From Zingiber officinale (taxonomy: Eukaryota; Streptophyta; Magnoliopsida; Zingiberales; Zingiberaceae), in contig NC_056002.1 in NCBI RefSeq assembly GCF_018446385.1, positions 34,582,063-34,646,062 on the forward strand: a DNA stretch of 64,000 nucleotides. The letters run 5' to 3'. The number at the start of each line of letters is the position of its first letter. Positions within the stretch are counted from its first letter, which is position 1. The translations under genes and the position numbers were made by a program. Positions 1-9,610 of the stretch are shown here, one piece after another. The notes beneath the pieces are model-generated. The model was not told the DNA's origin. It saw only the letters and a list, made by a program, of their open reading frames with translations, and searched no databases.

Positions 1-556
1 TGTTACTAAATCTCCTAGAACACTTAGGTAGATAAATGTGTTAGGGTTTTAAAATTTAACACACTCAAACTTTAGCATTATATTAAGGGGAATAATAAAA
101 TAAGGAAGATTAATAAATTAAGGGAGAGTAATAAATTAAACTAGTATCAAATTCTGGGGGGGGGGGGGTTTATTTTTTTTCCCCTTAAGTGTCATTTTTT
201 CTCTTTAAAATAAATCTCTTTAGAAAATTCTACCTCAATTTATTTAAAAAAATTTACTTTGAAAATCTTATATTAAATATTCTTAGCAAATATTTTCAAA
301 AGCCTTATTTTAAATGTCAGGTTTAGGGGAAGGATTAAATCAATCTATTTCCATACTTAATACCAAAATTATTGTCTTTTCTTAAAAATTTTCTAAAACC
401 TGATCTTTAGAAATCTAATTTGATAAATCTATTTTTGAAAACTAGCTTTTATAAAACTAAATTTTTAAATTAGATTTTATAAACTAAGGTTTTGAAAACT
501 AAATCTTTTACAAACTTAGTGTTGAAAAATAAATTTTAATTAGCTTTAAAAAGTAG

Positions 557-1312
557 TGATCCTGTCCGAGTCGCTGAATCGACGGACGCTGGGCACGTGG
601 CGCTCTCCTCTATCTCCGACCAGCTGCACCGACCTCCGGCGAACCTGCACAGAAGTTGGGCCGGGGAGGGGTCCCCGGCGACGACCCTCCGACGCTCAAG
701 TCAGGCAAGCAGACAGCAGATATGAGGCTCCAACATGCGAGAGAGCGTACCTCCGGCGAAGGGTGAGGACCCTTATATAGGGCTGTGAAAAGGCATGTGC
801 ACTCATACCGAGGTGCGCACGTGTTCTGTGTCATACCTTAGTATGGGCTTGTCAGATGAGCTTGCCTGACCCCTTACCGCTACAGTCCGAGCACGTCTCT
901 GATGGGACAGTGAGCCCATGCCCTAAGATCCTGCGTATCACCTGCTGTCAGAGGATGTTTCTGTCCTTGTCTCCATGCCGAGCGTCCGACCGGTCGGCGG
1001 TTTCCTCACGTCCGACCGGTCGGGTGTGCTGATCCGCTCGGGAGCTTCCTGGTCGCGTGCTCGGGACTGTTCGCAGTGTTGATACTTTATTCTTTCGGCC
1101 GAGCGGGCCATCCGCTCGGCACTACTATACTGTTCATCATGAGCGTCGGAACCCCGACTCCCCGCCGGGGTGTATCGCTTCCGCTCGGAAGCTTTAGCCG
1201 GTCGTCACCATCATAATCAGCTCGGCAAAGCTTCTGGTTGGCCTTTTACCTTTCGACCTCCACGTGGCGTTGACTCTGCTAAATGGGGTCCCCCATTCTT
1301 ACTGCCGGATCA
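557..1312 (-). repeat. 3' LTR of the Tat element (left copy)
   Basis: 756 bp with inverted ends TGATCC/GGATCA. On the minus strand a TATA box (CTATATAAGG) lies near 772-781. A GTCCGACCGGTCGG-type palindromic motif occurs twice at about 985-1021. The adjacent polypurine tract lies on the minus strand at about 1313-1326, where the plus strand shows a pyrimidine run. Confidence 0.85.
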
Positions 1313-1720
1313 CTTGCCTCCCCTTCAAGTCTAGTCGAAGGAGGCGATTAAGTCCGACTGACTGGACTGTGTGTCCGAGCGGGTGCTCGTCGCCTTTTGT
1401 TTTACAAGTAATCCACAGGCCGCTCGGCGTGTGCGCCGAATTCAGCCGTTCGACGCTCGCTCAGATGTGACTCATGCGGCCTGCCGTCGTTGCCGCCTGT
1501 CCGAATCCCCTCGGGAACGGCGGCAATCCATTCCATTAAGGTTGCGCGTGCGTGGTATGGTGCACATTGAATGCGCCGAATCGCTCAGCGCCACGCGTCG
1601 ACCATTGCGTGGCGGCGGCGTTACTTATGATGGGACGCCATCGTTTGAAATGGACGGCCCGACGGCGTCCTTGTTTCTCGTGACCAGGATCGGACGGCGG
1701 AGGCCGACCGGCCTCGGCCG

Positions 1721-1727
1721 TATAAAA
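1721..1727 (+). promoter_or_regulatory. TATA box of the antisense accessory gene
   Basis: TATAAAA sits 241 bases upstream of the ATG at 1968, just inside the element from the left LTR, on the strand opposite to the LTR transcript. It follows a GC-rich stretch (GGCCGACCGGCCTCGGCC). This implies a dedicated promoter for the accessory gene; activity is inferred. Confidence 0.55.
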
Positions 1728-1967
1728 CCCCAGTCCCCCTCTTCTGTCGCACGCTTGCTCGTGCTTTGTCCTTCTGCCTCTTCTGCTGCTGCGGCTTCCG
1801 GCGATCCAGTTCCTATTTTTTGGCGGCTACCATCTCACCGGTGATCTTTTCCGCCCGTCTCCTTCTCAGTGAGCCTTCTTTCTTCGTTTACTAGGTCTTC
1901 CCTACTCATTTTGCCTCTCTTTCGTTCCCATCCCTTCGATTTCTTGCTGTCCTTTTGTCTTTTCGAG

Positions 1968-4121
1968 ATGGCGAGTTCTTCCGAATCCGCTACCAACATT
2001 CACGATCCATGGTATACGACCATGGAGAGTCGGTTTGATGAGGAGGACGCTCGGCGTCTTGTTCGGACGTACGGGATCCCGGACGACCATAAAATCGAGA
2101 TACCTTCCCCGACCGGTCGTCCTCATGAACCGCCGCCCGGCACTATTTGCTTCTTCTGGGACCAGTTCCTGGGCAGCCTTAGGTTTCCCCCTCATCCCTT
2201 TATTTTATTAGCTTGCAACTACTTCCGTATTCCGCTCGGCCAGCTTGTGCCGAACTCCTTTAGGCTGCTGAGCGGGGTGATCCTCCTCTTCAAACTGAAC
2301 AATATTCCTCTGGACCCAGCCATCTTTCACTTCTTCTTCTATCCCAAACAGTCCGAGTTGGGTACTTTTATTTTTCAGACTAGAGTAGGTTTTGTTTTGT
2401 TCCAAGACATGCCGAGTTCCAACAAACATTGGAAGGAGCACTTCTTCTATATGCGCCTTCCCGAGCGGCCTGACTTCCGACCCAATGGCAGACTGCCGTG
2501 CCGACTCAGTCGGAGCTCGGAAGATATAGAAGCAGCCCGGCGTTCCTCCATGCAGCCAGCCGCTTATCCGGTCAGCGGTACAAGATTGACAAGTTGCTCC
2601 TCGAAGGCGTATTGTATATCTTCGGTCTTTCTCCCGTCCGAGCTAGCCTTCCCTGCAGGATGTGTAAGCACCTTTTTCACTCTTTTTACCTTTTTATCTA
2701 ACTGATTTAATTTTTCCTCCTGCAGCCGAAGTTATGTGGCGCGCGAAGGCTACTGAGAGCCTAAAACTGAGGGCTGTGGAAATTGAAGCGGCCACTAAAA
2801 AAGAGCTTGCCGCGCGGGGCCTTATCCCAGCGCGCCCGGCAGCCGAAGGAGAAGGGGGAACGCAATCCGCTCCTGAGCTGGAGGTCACTCAGTCTGCCTC
2901 AGCGGAGGTAGAAGTAGACCCTGTCTCTTCGGCTCCGGCCGAGCTAAGTGTCCATCAGGCCGATGCCGCCACCCTAGATACTCGGCGGAAACGCCCAAGG
3001 GACTTTACCCCACGACCCACTCAGAAGGGCAAGGCTACCGCGTCCGTGGAGGTCCTCTCCCCGGACAGATCCCCGGAGTAGGTCGGAATCTCAACGGCTT
3101 TTGAAGTAGAGCCTACTGACTCTCCTCGGAGGACTCGCCGTCGCCTACGACGCTTAGGTGAGATTTCCCCTATAGGCGAGTCCTTGGGTCAGGCTACCGC
3201 AACCGAGGAAGAGTTGGCCGACCGTCCGGCCCTCAAGATTACCCTCCGACTTCCCTCGGAGGAATATTTGTTGGCTGCTGACCAACCTTCGAGCCCCGTC
3301 CATAAAATAACTCTGACGGGTCCGCTCGCCAAGATCTTCGAGGATGCCCAAGTTCGGGCAGCTCTCATGACCGCGAAGCAACTCGGGGACAGTAATATGC
3401 AACAGGCGACCGGGGTAAATTCCTTACTCTCTTAATAATACCACTTTGTATCTTAACTCCGTTGTTTCTCATGCAGCGTTGGGCCGAGCAGATCGCTATC
3501 AGCCATCGGTTGGCTGAGCTAGAGGATCTCCTGGCGAAACTCCAAGCCTCCGGAGGTCCTTCGACCGAGAAGGAAAAGCAGGCTCTCGAGGCTGAGCAGA
3601 AGAAGGTCTCCGATCTGGCTGCGGAGGTGGCTCGGCTAGAGGACCAAGTCAAGAAGCGCGAAGCGGACGCTAAACGCGCTACTGCCCGGAAGAAGCAAGC
3701 GATCGTTGATCTGGACAAGATGAAAATAGATGTCCGTGCGCTAGATCAGCGATCCAAGGATCTGGAGGCCCAGCTGAACGTCGAGCGGGAGGACCGTTCG
3801 GCAGAACGCACAAAGGCTGAGGTGGACTTGAAAGCAGTGCAAGATTCCTTAACTGCTTCCCGGGCGGTACTCAAGAAATATAAAGAGGGAGAGCCGAGTC
3901 GCCTAATAGCAGCGCGCCAAGAATACCTCCGCTCGGAGCGGTTCGGCACAAAATTCGGTGGCAACGTCTCCTCAACTTTTGCCGAGGCGGTCAAGGTCAC
4001 CATGGCGTACTTGAAGAAGGGGGGGCACCTTCCTGCTGACCTGAGCATTCCCTCTTCAGATCTGGCGGCTATGATTGACAATATCCCGGACGCTTTCTTC
4101 AACTTCGAAGACCCCGAGTGA
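1968..4121 (+). CDS. Antisense accessory gene of the Tat element (putative gypsy-type transposon domain, then coiled coil)
   Basis: The gene runs against the sense of its host element. The first part (from MASSSESATN, ATG at 1968) has the conserved block seen in plant proteins filed as 'putative gypsy type transposon' (PF04195 style): WYTTMESRFDEEDARRLVR, then IPDDHKIEIPS, then QLVPNSFRLLSGVI. The middle is acidic and low in complexity. The last part (about 3477-4121) is a long charged coiled coil followed by a short conserved tail ending in NFEDPE. Two short spans near 2.66-2.73 and 3.41-3.48 kb have GT/AG borders and branch-like AT content, so they look like introns of about 60 bases. It looks nearly whole, with about one break. 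Function is unknown. I chose the 1968 ATG because homology begins there. A diverged homologue lies at about 24958-25491. Confidence 0.6.
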
Positions 4122-4499
4122 AGAGTCTTCCTCGTCTCTATCTTGTTTTTGCATTTCTTACGCCCAGCGCAACTTTTTGTACTTGTCGTTCGGCATGCTT
4201 TCCCTTTAATGCAATTATGTCTTTGCTTGCATCTTCCTGATCATTATCCATAATATTCTTCTGTTTGCTTAACGTTTATGCTTAGAGTTAGTCATGCTCT
4301 AAGTGTTCTCCGTCACTCGGCCGATCAGCTTAACCCATTAAGCAAAGTCCGAGCGGGAGGGCCTACTCGCTCTACACGTATCTAGCCTGTGCCAAGTATC
4401 GAAGGACCAACGCCCGAGCGGGCCTAAATGTTTTAATACTTATGGTTTCCGCGGTTTCTTATTCTCTGATTCGCTCGTACGCCCGGGGTATTTATAGTC

Positions 4500-5975
4500 G
4501 CCGGACCGACTGTCGATTTTTAACAATGGTGCTCGTCGGTTTTCCGCTCGGTTTTTATAGTCGGTCGACGCGGCTCTCTATCTTTAACGACGGAGCTTGT
4601 CGGCTCGGATATTTATAGCCGGTCGGCGCGGCTCTCGATCTTTAACGACGGAGCTCGTCGGCGCGGATATTTATAGCCGGTCGGCGCGGCTCTCGATCTT
4701 TAACGACGGAGCTCGTCGGCGCGGATATTTATAGCCGGTCGGCGCGACTCTCGATCTTTAACGACGGAGCTCGTCGGTGCGGATATTTATAGCCGGTCGG
4801 CGCGGCTCTCGATCTTTAACGACGGAACTCGTCGGCGCGGATATTTATAGCCGGTCGGCGCGGCTCTCGATCTTTAACGACGGAGCTCGTCGGCGCGGAT
4901 ATTTATAGCCGGTCGGCGCGGCTCTCGATCTTTAACGACGGAGCTCGTCGGCGCGGATATTTATAGCCGGTCGGCGCGGCTCTCGATCTTTAACGACGGA
5001 GCTCGTCGGCGCGGATATTTATAGCCGGTCGGCGCGGCTCTCGATCTTTAACGACGGAGCTCGTCGGCGCGGATATTTATAGTCGGTCGGCGCGGCTCTC
5101 GATCTTTAACAACGGAGCTCGTCGGCGCGGATATTTATAGCCGGTCGGCGCGGCTCTCGATCTTTAACGACGGAGCTCGTCGGCGCGGATATTTATAGCC
5201 GGTCGGCGCGGCTCTCGATCTTTAACGACGGAGCTCGTCGGCGCGGATATTTATAGCCGGTTGGCGCGGCTCTCGATCTTTAACGACGGAGCTCGTCGGC
5301 GCGGATATTTATAGCCGGTCGGCGCGGCTCTCGATCTTTAACGACGGAGCTCGACGGCGCGGATATTTATAGCCGGTCGGCACGGCTCTCGATCTTTAAC
5401 GACGGAGTTCGTCGGCGCGGATATTTATAGCCGGTCGGCGCGGCTCTCGATCTTTAACGACGGAGCTCGTCGGGCTTCTGCTCGGGGATTTATAGACGCC
5501 GGCTCGTCTCCCGGTTTCCCGGCCGGAGGGTTTATAGACGCCGGACCGTCTCTCGATCTTTAACGTCGGAGCTCGACGGCGCGGATATTTATAGCCGGTC
5601 GGCGCGGCTCTCGATCTTTAACGACGGAGCTCGTCGGCGCGGATATTTATAGCCGGTCGGCGCGGCTCTCGATCTTTAACGACGGAGCTCGTCGGGCTTC
5701 TGCTCGGGGATTTATAGACGCCGGCTCGTCTCCCGGTTTCCCGGCCGGAGGGTTTATAGACGCCGGACCGTCTCTCGATCTGTAACGTCGGAGCTCGACG
5801 GCGCGGATATTTATAGCCGGTCGGCGCGGCTCTCGATCTTTAACGACGGAGCTCGTCGGCGCGGATATTTATAGCCGGTCGGCGCGGCTCTCGATCTTTA
5901 ACGACGGAGCTCGTCGGCGCGGATATTTATAGCCGGTCGGCGATGCTCTCGATCTTTAACGACGGAGCTCGTCGG
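4500..5975. repeat. 58-bp tandem array (about 24 units) inside the Tat element
   Basis: Near-identical 58-bp units repeat (for example, the same phase recurs at 4621, 4679 and 4737). Each carries GATATTTATAGCCGG, TCTCGATCTTTAACGACGG and the small palindrome CGACGGAGCTCGTCG. A longer variant block carrying CTCCCGGTTTCCCGGCCGG occurs twice, at about 5471 and 5693, so a 222-bp higher-order unit was itself duplicated. The array lies between the gag-side remnant and the 3' end of the accessory gene, the usual place for Tat-element satellites. It is not a CRISPR array: there are no spacers, and the host is a plant. Confidence 0.9.
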
Positions 5976-6595
5976 TCTTCGGAATTGAGCTTTTGGCTCG
6001 TACAATATACCTCTGGCTGAGCAGCTCGGGCCTTCGTCGTCGAGCGCTTGGCTCCGATAATTTACCTCCGGCCAAGCGGCACGGGGCCTTCGGTTTTTTA
6101 TGCCGATGCAAGGATATCGCACGCCCGGCCGAACGGCTTGGGCCTTCGTCCTTGAGCATTTTGCTCGAATAATTTACCTCCGGCCGAACGGCTCGGGGCC
6201 TTCGTTTTTTCGAGCATGCAGCTCGTTCAATATACCTCCGGCCGAATGGCTCGGGGCCTTCGATCTTTGAGCGTGCGGCTCGATCAATATACCTCCGGCC
6301 GAACGGTCCAGGGTCTTCCCATCGAGCTTGGGGCTTGGTTAATATGCTCCCGGCCGAGCGGCACGAGATTTATCCCATCGAGCCTTTGGCTCGGTTAACA
6401 TACTCCCGGCCGAGTGGCACGGGGTCTTCCTATCGAGCCTTTGGCTCGGTTAACATACTCCCGGCCGAGCGGCACGGGGTCTTCCTATCGAGCCTTTGGC
6501 TCGGTTAACATACTCCCGGCCGAGCGGCACGGGGTCTTCCTATCGAGCCTTTGGCTCGGTTAACATACTCCCGGCCGAGCGACACGGGAGTTCTT
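5976..6595. repeat. 55-bp tandem array (about 11 units) inside the Tat element
   Basis: Units of about 55 bp abut the 58-bp array. The last four (about 6380-6590) are almost identical; the earlier ones are diverged. Each unit has a GAGC-N5-GCTC stem-loop, an AT-rich spacer (AATATACC or TTAACATACTCC) and GGCCGAGCGGCACGGGG. The gradient from diverged (left) to homogeneous (right) points to recent amplification at the right edge. Confidence 0.85.
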
Positions 6596-6641
6596 ACTTA
6601 AACTACCAATCTATGAGCAACAGGTAATTGAAAGAACTGAT

Positions 6642-6932
6642 CTATCGATCGGCACGACTATGACCCAATTTCTCAACTCCCGAATACCCGTGGAGTGAGG
6701 AGCATACGTTATACTTGTCGAAACTTATTGGCCAGTTGCCTCGCCTGATGAAGACCCCTTTGTCGGACCGATATCGGGGCAGGAGTTGCTCCCACCTGAG
6801 GGCCAATTGGACCCTTATTTTGCTCCCATTTCTAATGTTTCTCTGGTCGGTCCTCCTGGGTCGCTCGGATATCCGCTCAGCTTGAGCCTTTTGTCTCTGT
6901 TGCTCCACGAGCTTAGCTGCTCTTGCCTCCAT
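6642..6932 (-). pseudogene. gag-side remnant of the Tat element
   Basis: A 96-codon open frame on the element's sense strand starts about 100 bases after the primer-binding site. It is rich in Arg, Glu and Gln at its start (MEARAAKLVEQQRQKAQAER), which suits the N-terminal helical part of a Tat gag, but I see no zinc knuckle or other diagnostic motif. It is only a fragment; the rest of gag-pol is absent from this element. Confidence 0.35.
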
Positions 6933-7016
6933 TAGAGCGTCGAGTTTCTCCTAGGGGAGCATCACGGTGTGAGGTCATCCAGCCTCGTCCATCTATTCCG
7001 CTCGGCTACAGGCGCG

Positions 7017-7034
7017 TTCCCACAGACGGCGCCA
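7017..7034 (-). other. Primer-binding site of the Tat element
   Basis: The minus strand reads TGGCGCCGTCTGTGGGAA three bases inside the right LTR. This is the standard primer-binding site of Athila/Tat Gypsy elements and fixes the element's orientation. Confidence 0.85.
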
Positions 7035-7037
7035 ATT

Positions 7038-7789
7038 TGATCCTGTCCGAGTCGCTGAATCAACGGACGCTGGGCACGTGGCGCTCTCCTCTATCTCCGA
7101 CCAGCTGCACCGACCTCCGGCGAACCTGCACAGAAGTCGGGCCGGGGAGGGGTCCCCGACGACGACCCTCCGACGCTCAAGTCAGGCAAAGGAATAAGAA
7201 ATGGCTCCAACATGCGAGAGAGCGTACCTCCGGCGAAGGGTGAGGACCCTTATATAGGGCTGTGAAGAGGCATGTGCACTCATACCGAGGTGCACACATG
7301 TTCTGTGCCATACCTTAGTATGGGCTTGTCAGATGAGCTTGCCTGACCCCTTACCGCTACAGTCCGAGCACGTCTCTGATGGGACAGTGAGCCCATGCCC
7401 TAAGATCCTGCGTATCACCTGCTGTCAGAGGATGTTTCTGTCCTTGTCTCCATGCCGAGCGTCCGACCGGTCGGCGGTTTCCTCACGTCCGACCGGTCGG
7501 ATGTGCTGATCCGCTCGGGAGCTTCCTGGTCGCGTGCTCGGGACTGTTCGCAGTGTTGATACTTTATTCTTTCGGCCGAGCGGGCCATCCGCTCGGCACT
7601 ACTATACTGTTCATCATGAGCGTCGGAACCCCGACTCCCCGCCGGGGTGTATCGCTTCCGCTCGGAAGCTTTAGCCGGTCGTCACCATCATAATCAGCTC
7701 GGCCAAGCTTCTGGTTGGCCTTTTACCTTTCGACCTCCACGTGGCATTGACTCTGCTAAATGGGGTCCCCCATTCTTACTGCCGGATCA
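7038..7789 (-). repeat. 5' LTR of the Tat element (right copy)
   Basis: 752 bp, matching 557-1312 over its whole length apart from about ten mostly C/T or G/A changes and one short patch of different length. A minus-strand TATA box lies near 7250-7259. It is followed on the right by the AGTAG duplication. Confidence 0.85.
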
Positions 7790-8472
7790 AGTAGAATTTT
7801 CAAACTTAGTCTTAAATTTTTTTTTTAAACTTATGTTTTGAATATTTTTTATATAACTCTATTGTTAAAAACTAGTTTTTTTTAAAAAACTAAGGGTTTA
7901 AATTGGATTTTATAAACTAAGGGTTTAGTTTTGAAAAAGTAGATTTTCAAACTTAATTTTGAAATCTTGATTTTGAAAACTCATGTTTGTAAAGAATTCC
8001 AAATTGAAACTTATTTTGAAAATTCAATTTCTTGAAACTTGGATACTTATATATGAAAATTAGACTTATACTTAAAAATTAGCTTTTAAAAACTTTTTTG
8101 CAAATTCATTTAATTTTGTAAAAATTACCCTTAAAAAATTACTCAAAATATACTAAGTTATGTTGCTAAATTAGTTATTTTTCAAAACTTAGCTATGTTA
8201 CAAAAGTTAAATTACTATGTGGTGAAATTTAAAACTCCCCTAAGTTAACTTGACATCATTTCCTACATTTTTTATGTATTCTGTATTTTTGAATGTTTAA
8301 ATTATATCCTTGTTTGATGAATGTCAAAGGGGGAGGGATAGATGATTAAGTTAGAAAAACAAATAAAATTAAAAACTAACTTAAACCTTATGCTAGAATA
8401 AAATGTTTAACTTTTTACTCACATATTTTTACTAACTTAACCAGGTTGTCATTCCATCAAAAAAGGGGAGAT

Positions 8473-9610
8473 TGTTGGTGCGGTTAGCATTAACGGTCTA
8501 ACTCAGGTTTTGATGAATGACAAATCAGGTTAAGTTAGGTTTGTCGTGATCTAACACTCTGACCGAGTGTGCAGGATAAGTCCAGACAGGTCGACGGGCT
8601 GACCGGATGTCTGGCACGAAGTCCAAGCAGGTCGACGGGCTGACCGAACGCTTAGCGAGAAGTCCAGTTAGGTCGACGGGCTAACCGGATAGCTAGCGAG
8701 AAGTCTAAGCGGGTCGACGGGCTGACCGGACGCTTGGCGAGAAGTCCAGCTAGGTCGACGGGCTGACCGGATAGCTGGCGAGAAGTCCAGACGGGTCGAA
8801 GGGCTGACCGGATGTCTGGCAGGTGAGTAAAGGTAAGTCACTGAAAGGGAGTGACTGTGAGGACGCATTCCCGGGAAGGGAACATCAGGTGTCGATCCGG
8901 CTTAGATCCATTTCGGATATCTAAGTCGAGATTGTGACTAGATTCCGGTGTCGGAAAGACAGAATCTAAGTCATATTTCTTATGTCAAACTTATAAACTG
9001 TGCTAACAATCTGTTTTGCAGGATATACATTATTCATTTACCTCGGACTAACCTTGTCTTGCAAGAAAGCTGGTTTCTGGAGAAAGGTGGTCCGGGCGCC
9101 CGGAGGTCCGAGCGCCCGAGAGGTGATTTTTATCTAGATCATGCGTCGCCACGTGGAGCTCGCTGGTTGGGCCTGCCACGTCTCACCAAGGCGCTCGGAG
9201 GGGATCCGGGGCGCCCTGAGCATCCTATAAAAGGAGGGTCAGAGAGGAGCTTCAAAAAGAACTGAAAAAGAGATATCCTATACTGCTTGCTCTGCTGCTC
9301 TGTGCTCCTACGACGCTAACAAAGCTCCGACAATGCATTCTTTCTTCTTTGGTTAATTTTCTTGTCGGTATCGCTTTAATTTCATTAGCATTTCAACACT
9401 TAGTTTGTAAAAAATTTTCGAACTGCTAGTGATTGCCCACCGAAAGCACCCTTGTGTGCGGGCCTTGGAGTAGGAGTCGACACAGGCTCCGAACCAAGTA
9501 AAACTGGTTTGTGTTAACATTGTTTTTCTATTTCCGCTGCGCGTAACTCTTTTCAAACGAATTTCGTAATCGCTATTCACCCCCCTCTAGCGAAACATCA
9601 CGATCCAACA
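8473..9610 (+). repeat. Right (3') LTR of the SIRE-like Copia element
   Basis: 1138 bp, TGTTGG...CCAACA. A TATA box (CTATAAAAGG) is at about 9225-9234. The last bases before the end (CTATTCACCCCCCTCTAGCG) are the pyrimidine-rich tail common to Copia LTRs. It contains six 41-bp tandem units at 8579-8824 (listed separately). The LTR at the right edge of the window has the same layout but a different sequence. Confidence 0.8.
8579..8824. repeat. Six 41-bp tandem units with co-varying hairpin arms
   Basis: Each unit reads AGT, outer arm, GGTC, loop GACGGGCT, GACC, short spacer, matching outer arm. The inner stem GGTC/GACC is nearly constant. The outer arms change from unit to unit, and in each the right arm matches its own left arm: CCAGAC/GTCTGG (units 1 and 6), CCAAGC/GCTTAG (2), CCAGTTA/TAGCTAG (3), CTAAGCG/CGCTTGG (4), CCAGCTA/TAGCTGG (5). 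Units 1, 5 and 6 pair perfectly; 2, 3 and 4 carry at most a wobble and one mismatch. Confidence 0.85.

Larger units (their letters stand above)
557..7789 (-). mobile_element. Tat-lineage Gypsy LTR retrotransposon, non-autonomous, nested in the Copia element
   Basis: The two LTRs are 557-1312 and 7038-7789. Both begin TGATCC and end GGATCA, and they are flanked by the five-base duplication AGTAG (552-556, 7790-7794). The primer-binding site lies on the minus strand next to the right LTR, so the element reads right to left. Its parts in sense order are LTR, primer site, short gag-side remnant, a 55-bp array, a 58-bp array, an accessory gene on the opposite strand, purine tract and LTR. No protease, reverse transcriptase or integrase is recognisable, so it must have moved with help from a relative. 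An antisense gene and tandem repeats before the 3' LTR are known in Tat/Grande-type elements. By eye the LTRs differ at about ten sites plus one small patch, suggesting well under one million years. Confidence 0.85.
1..9610 (+). mobile_element. SIRE-like Copia retrotransposon, 3' part (left end outside window)
   Basis: The right LTR (8473-9610) begins TGTTGG and ends CCAACA. It is preceded by a polypurine tract (8459-8472, A-rich then GGGGAGA), which fixes the plus orientation. The interior seen here, 1-556 and 7795-8472, is AT-rich and non-coding, as is usual for the 3' untranslated part of SIRE/Maximus-type Copia elements. The Tat element at 557-7789 is inserted in it. The 5' LTR and gag-pol would lie left of base 1, so integrity cannot be judged. 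The SIRE assignment rests on the tract/LTR junction and the LTR style, not on a coding domain. Confidence 0.75.

Noticed and set aside
1313-1340. Primer-binding site next to the left Tat LTR
   Set aside because: No tRNA-like match there; the pyrimidine run is the complement of a purine tract, so this is the 3' end of the element and the primer site is at the right LTR.
1371-1844. 157-codon plus-strand open frame
   Set aside because: It overlaps the TATA box and upstream region of the accessory gene, has no recognisable domain and is probably an effect of high GC.
3746-4102. Minus-strand 118-codon frame
   Set aside because: Shadow of the plus-strand coiled coil; Ser/Arg/Ala-rich antisense translation.
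4500-6595. Regular arrays that superficially resemble CRISPR
   Set aside because: The whole 55-58-bp unit is repeated with no unique spacers, there are no cas genes, and the array lies inside a plant LTR retrotransposon.
9353-9580. 75-codon minus-strand frame
   Set aside because: It lies within the Copia LTR, has no domain and runs against the element.
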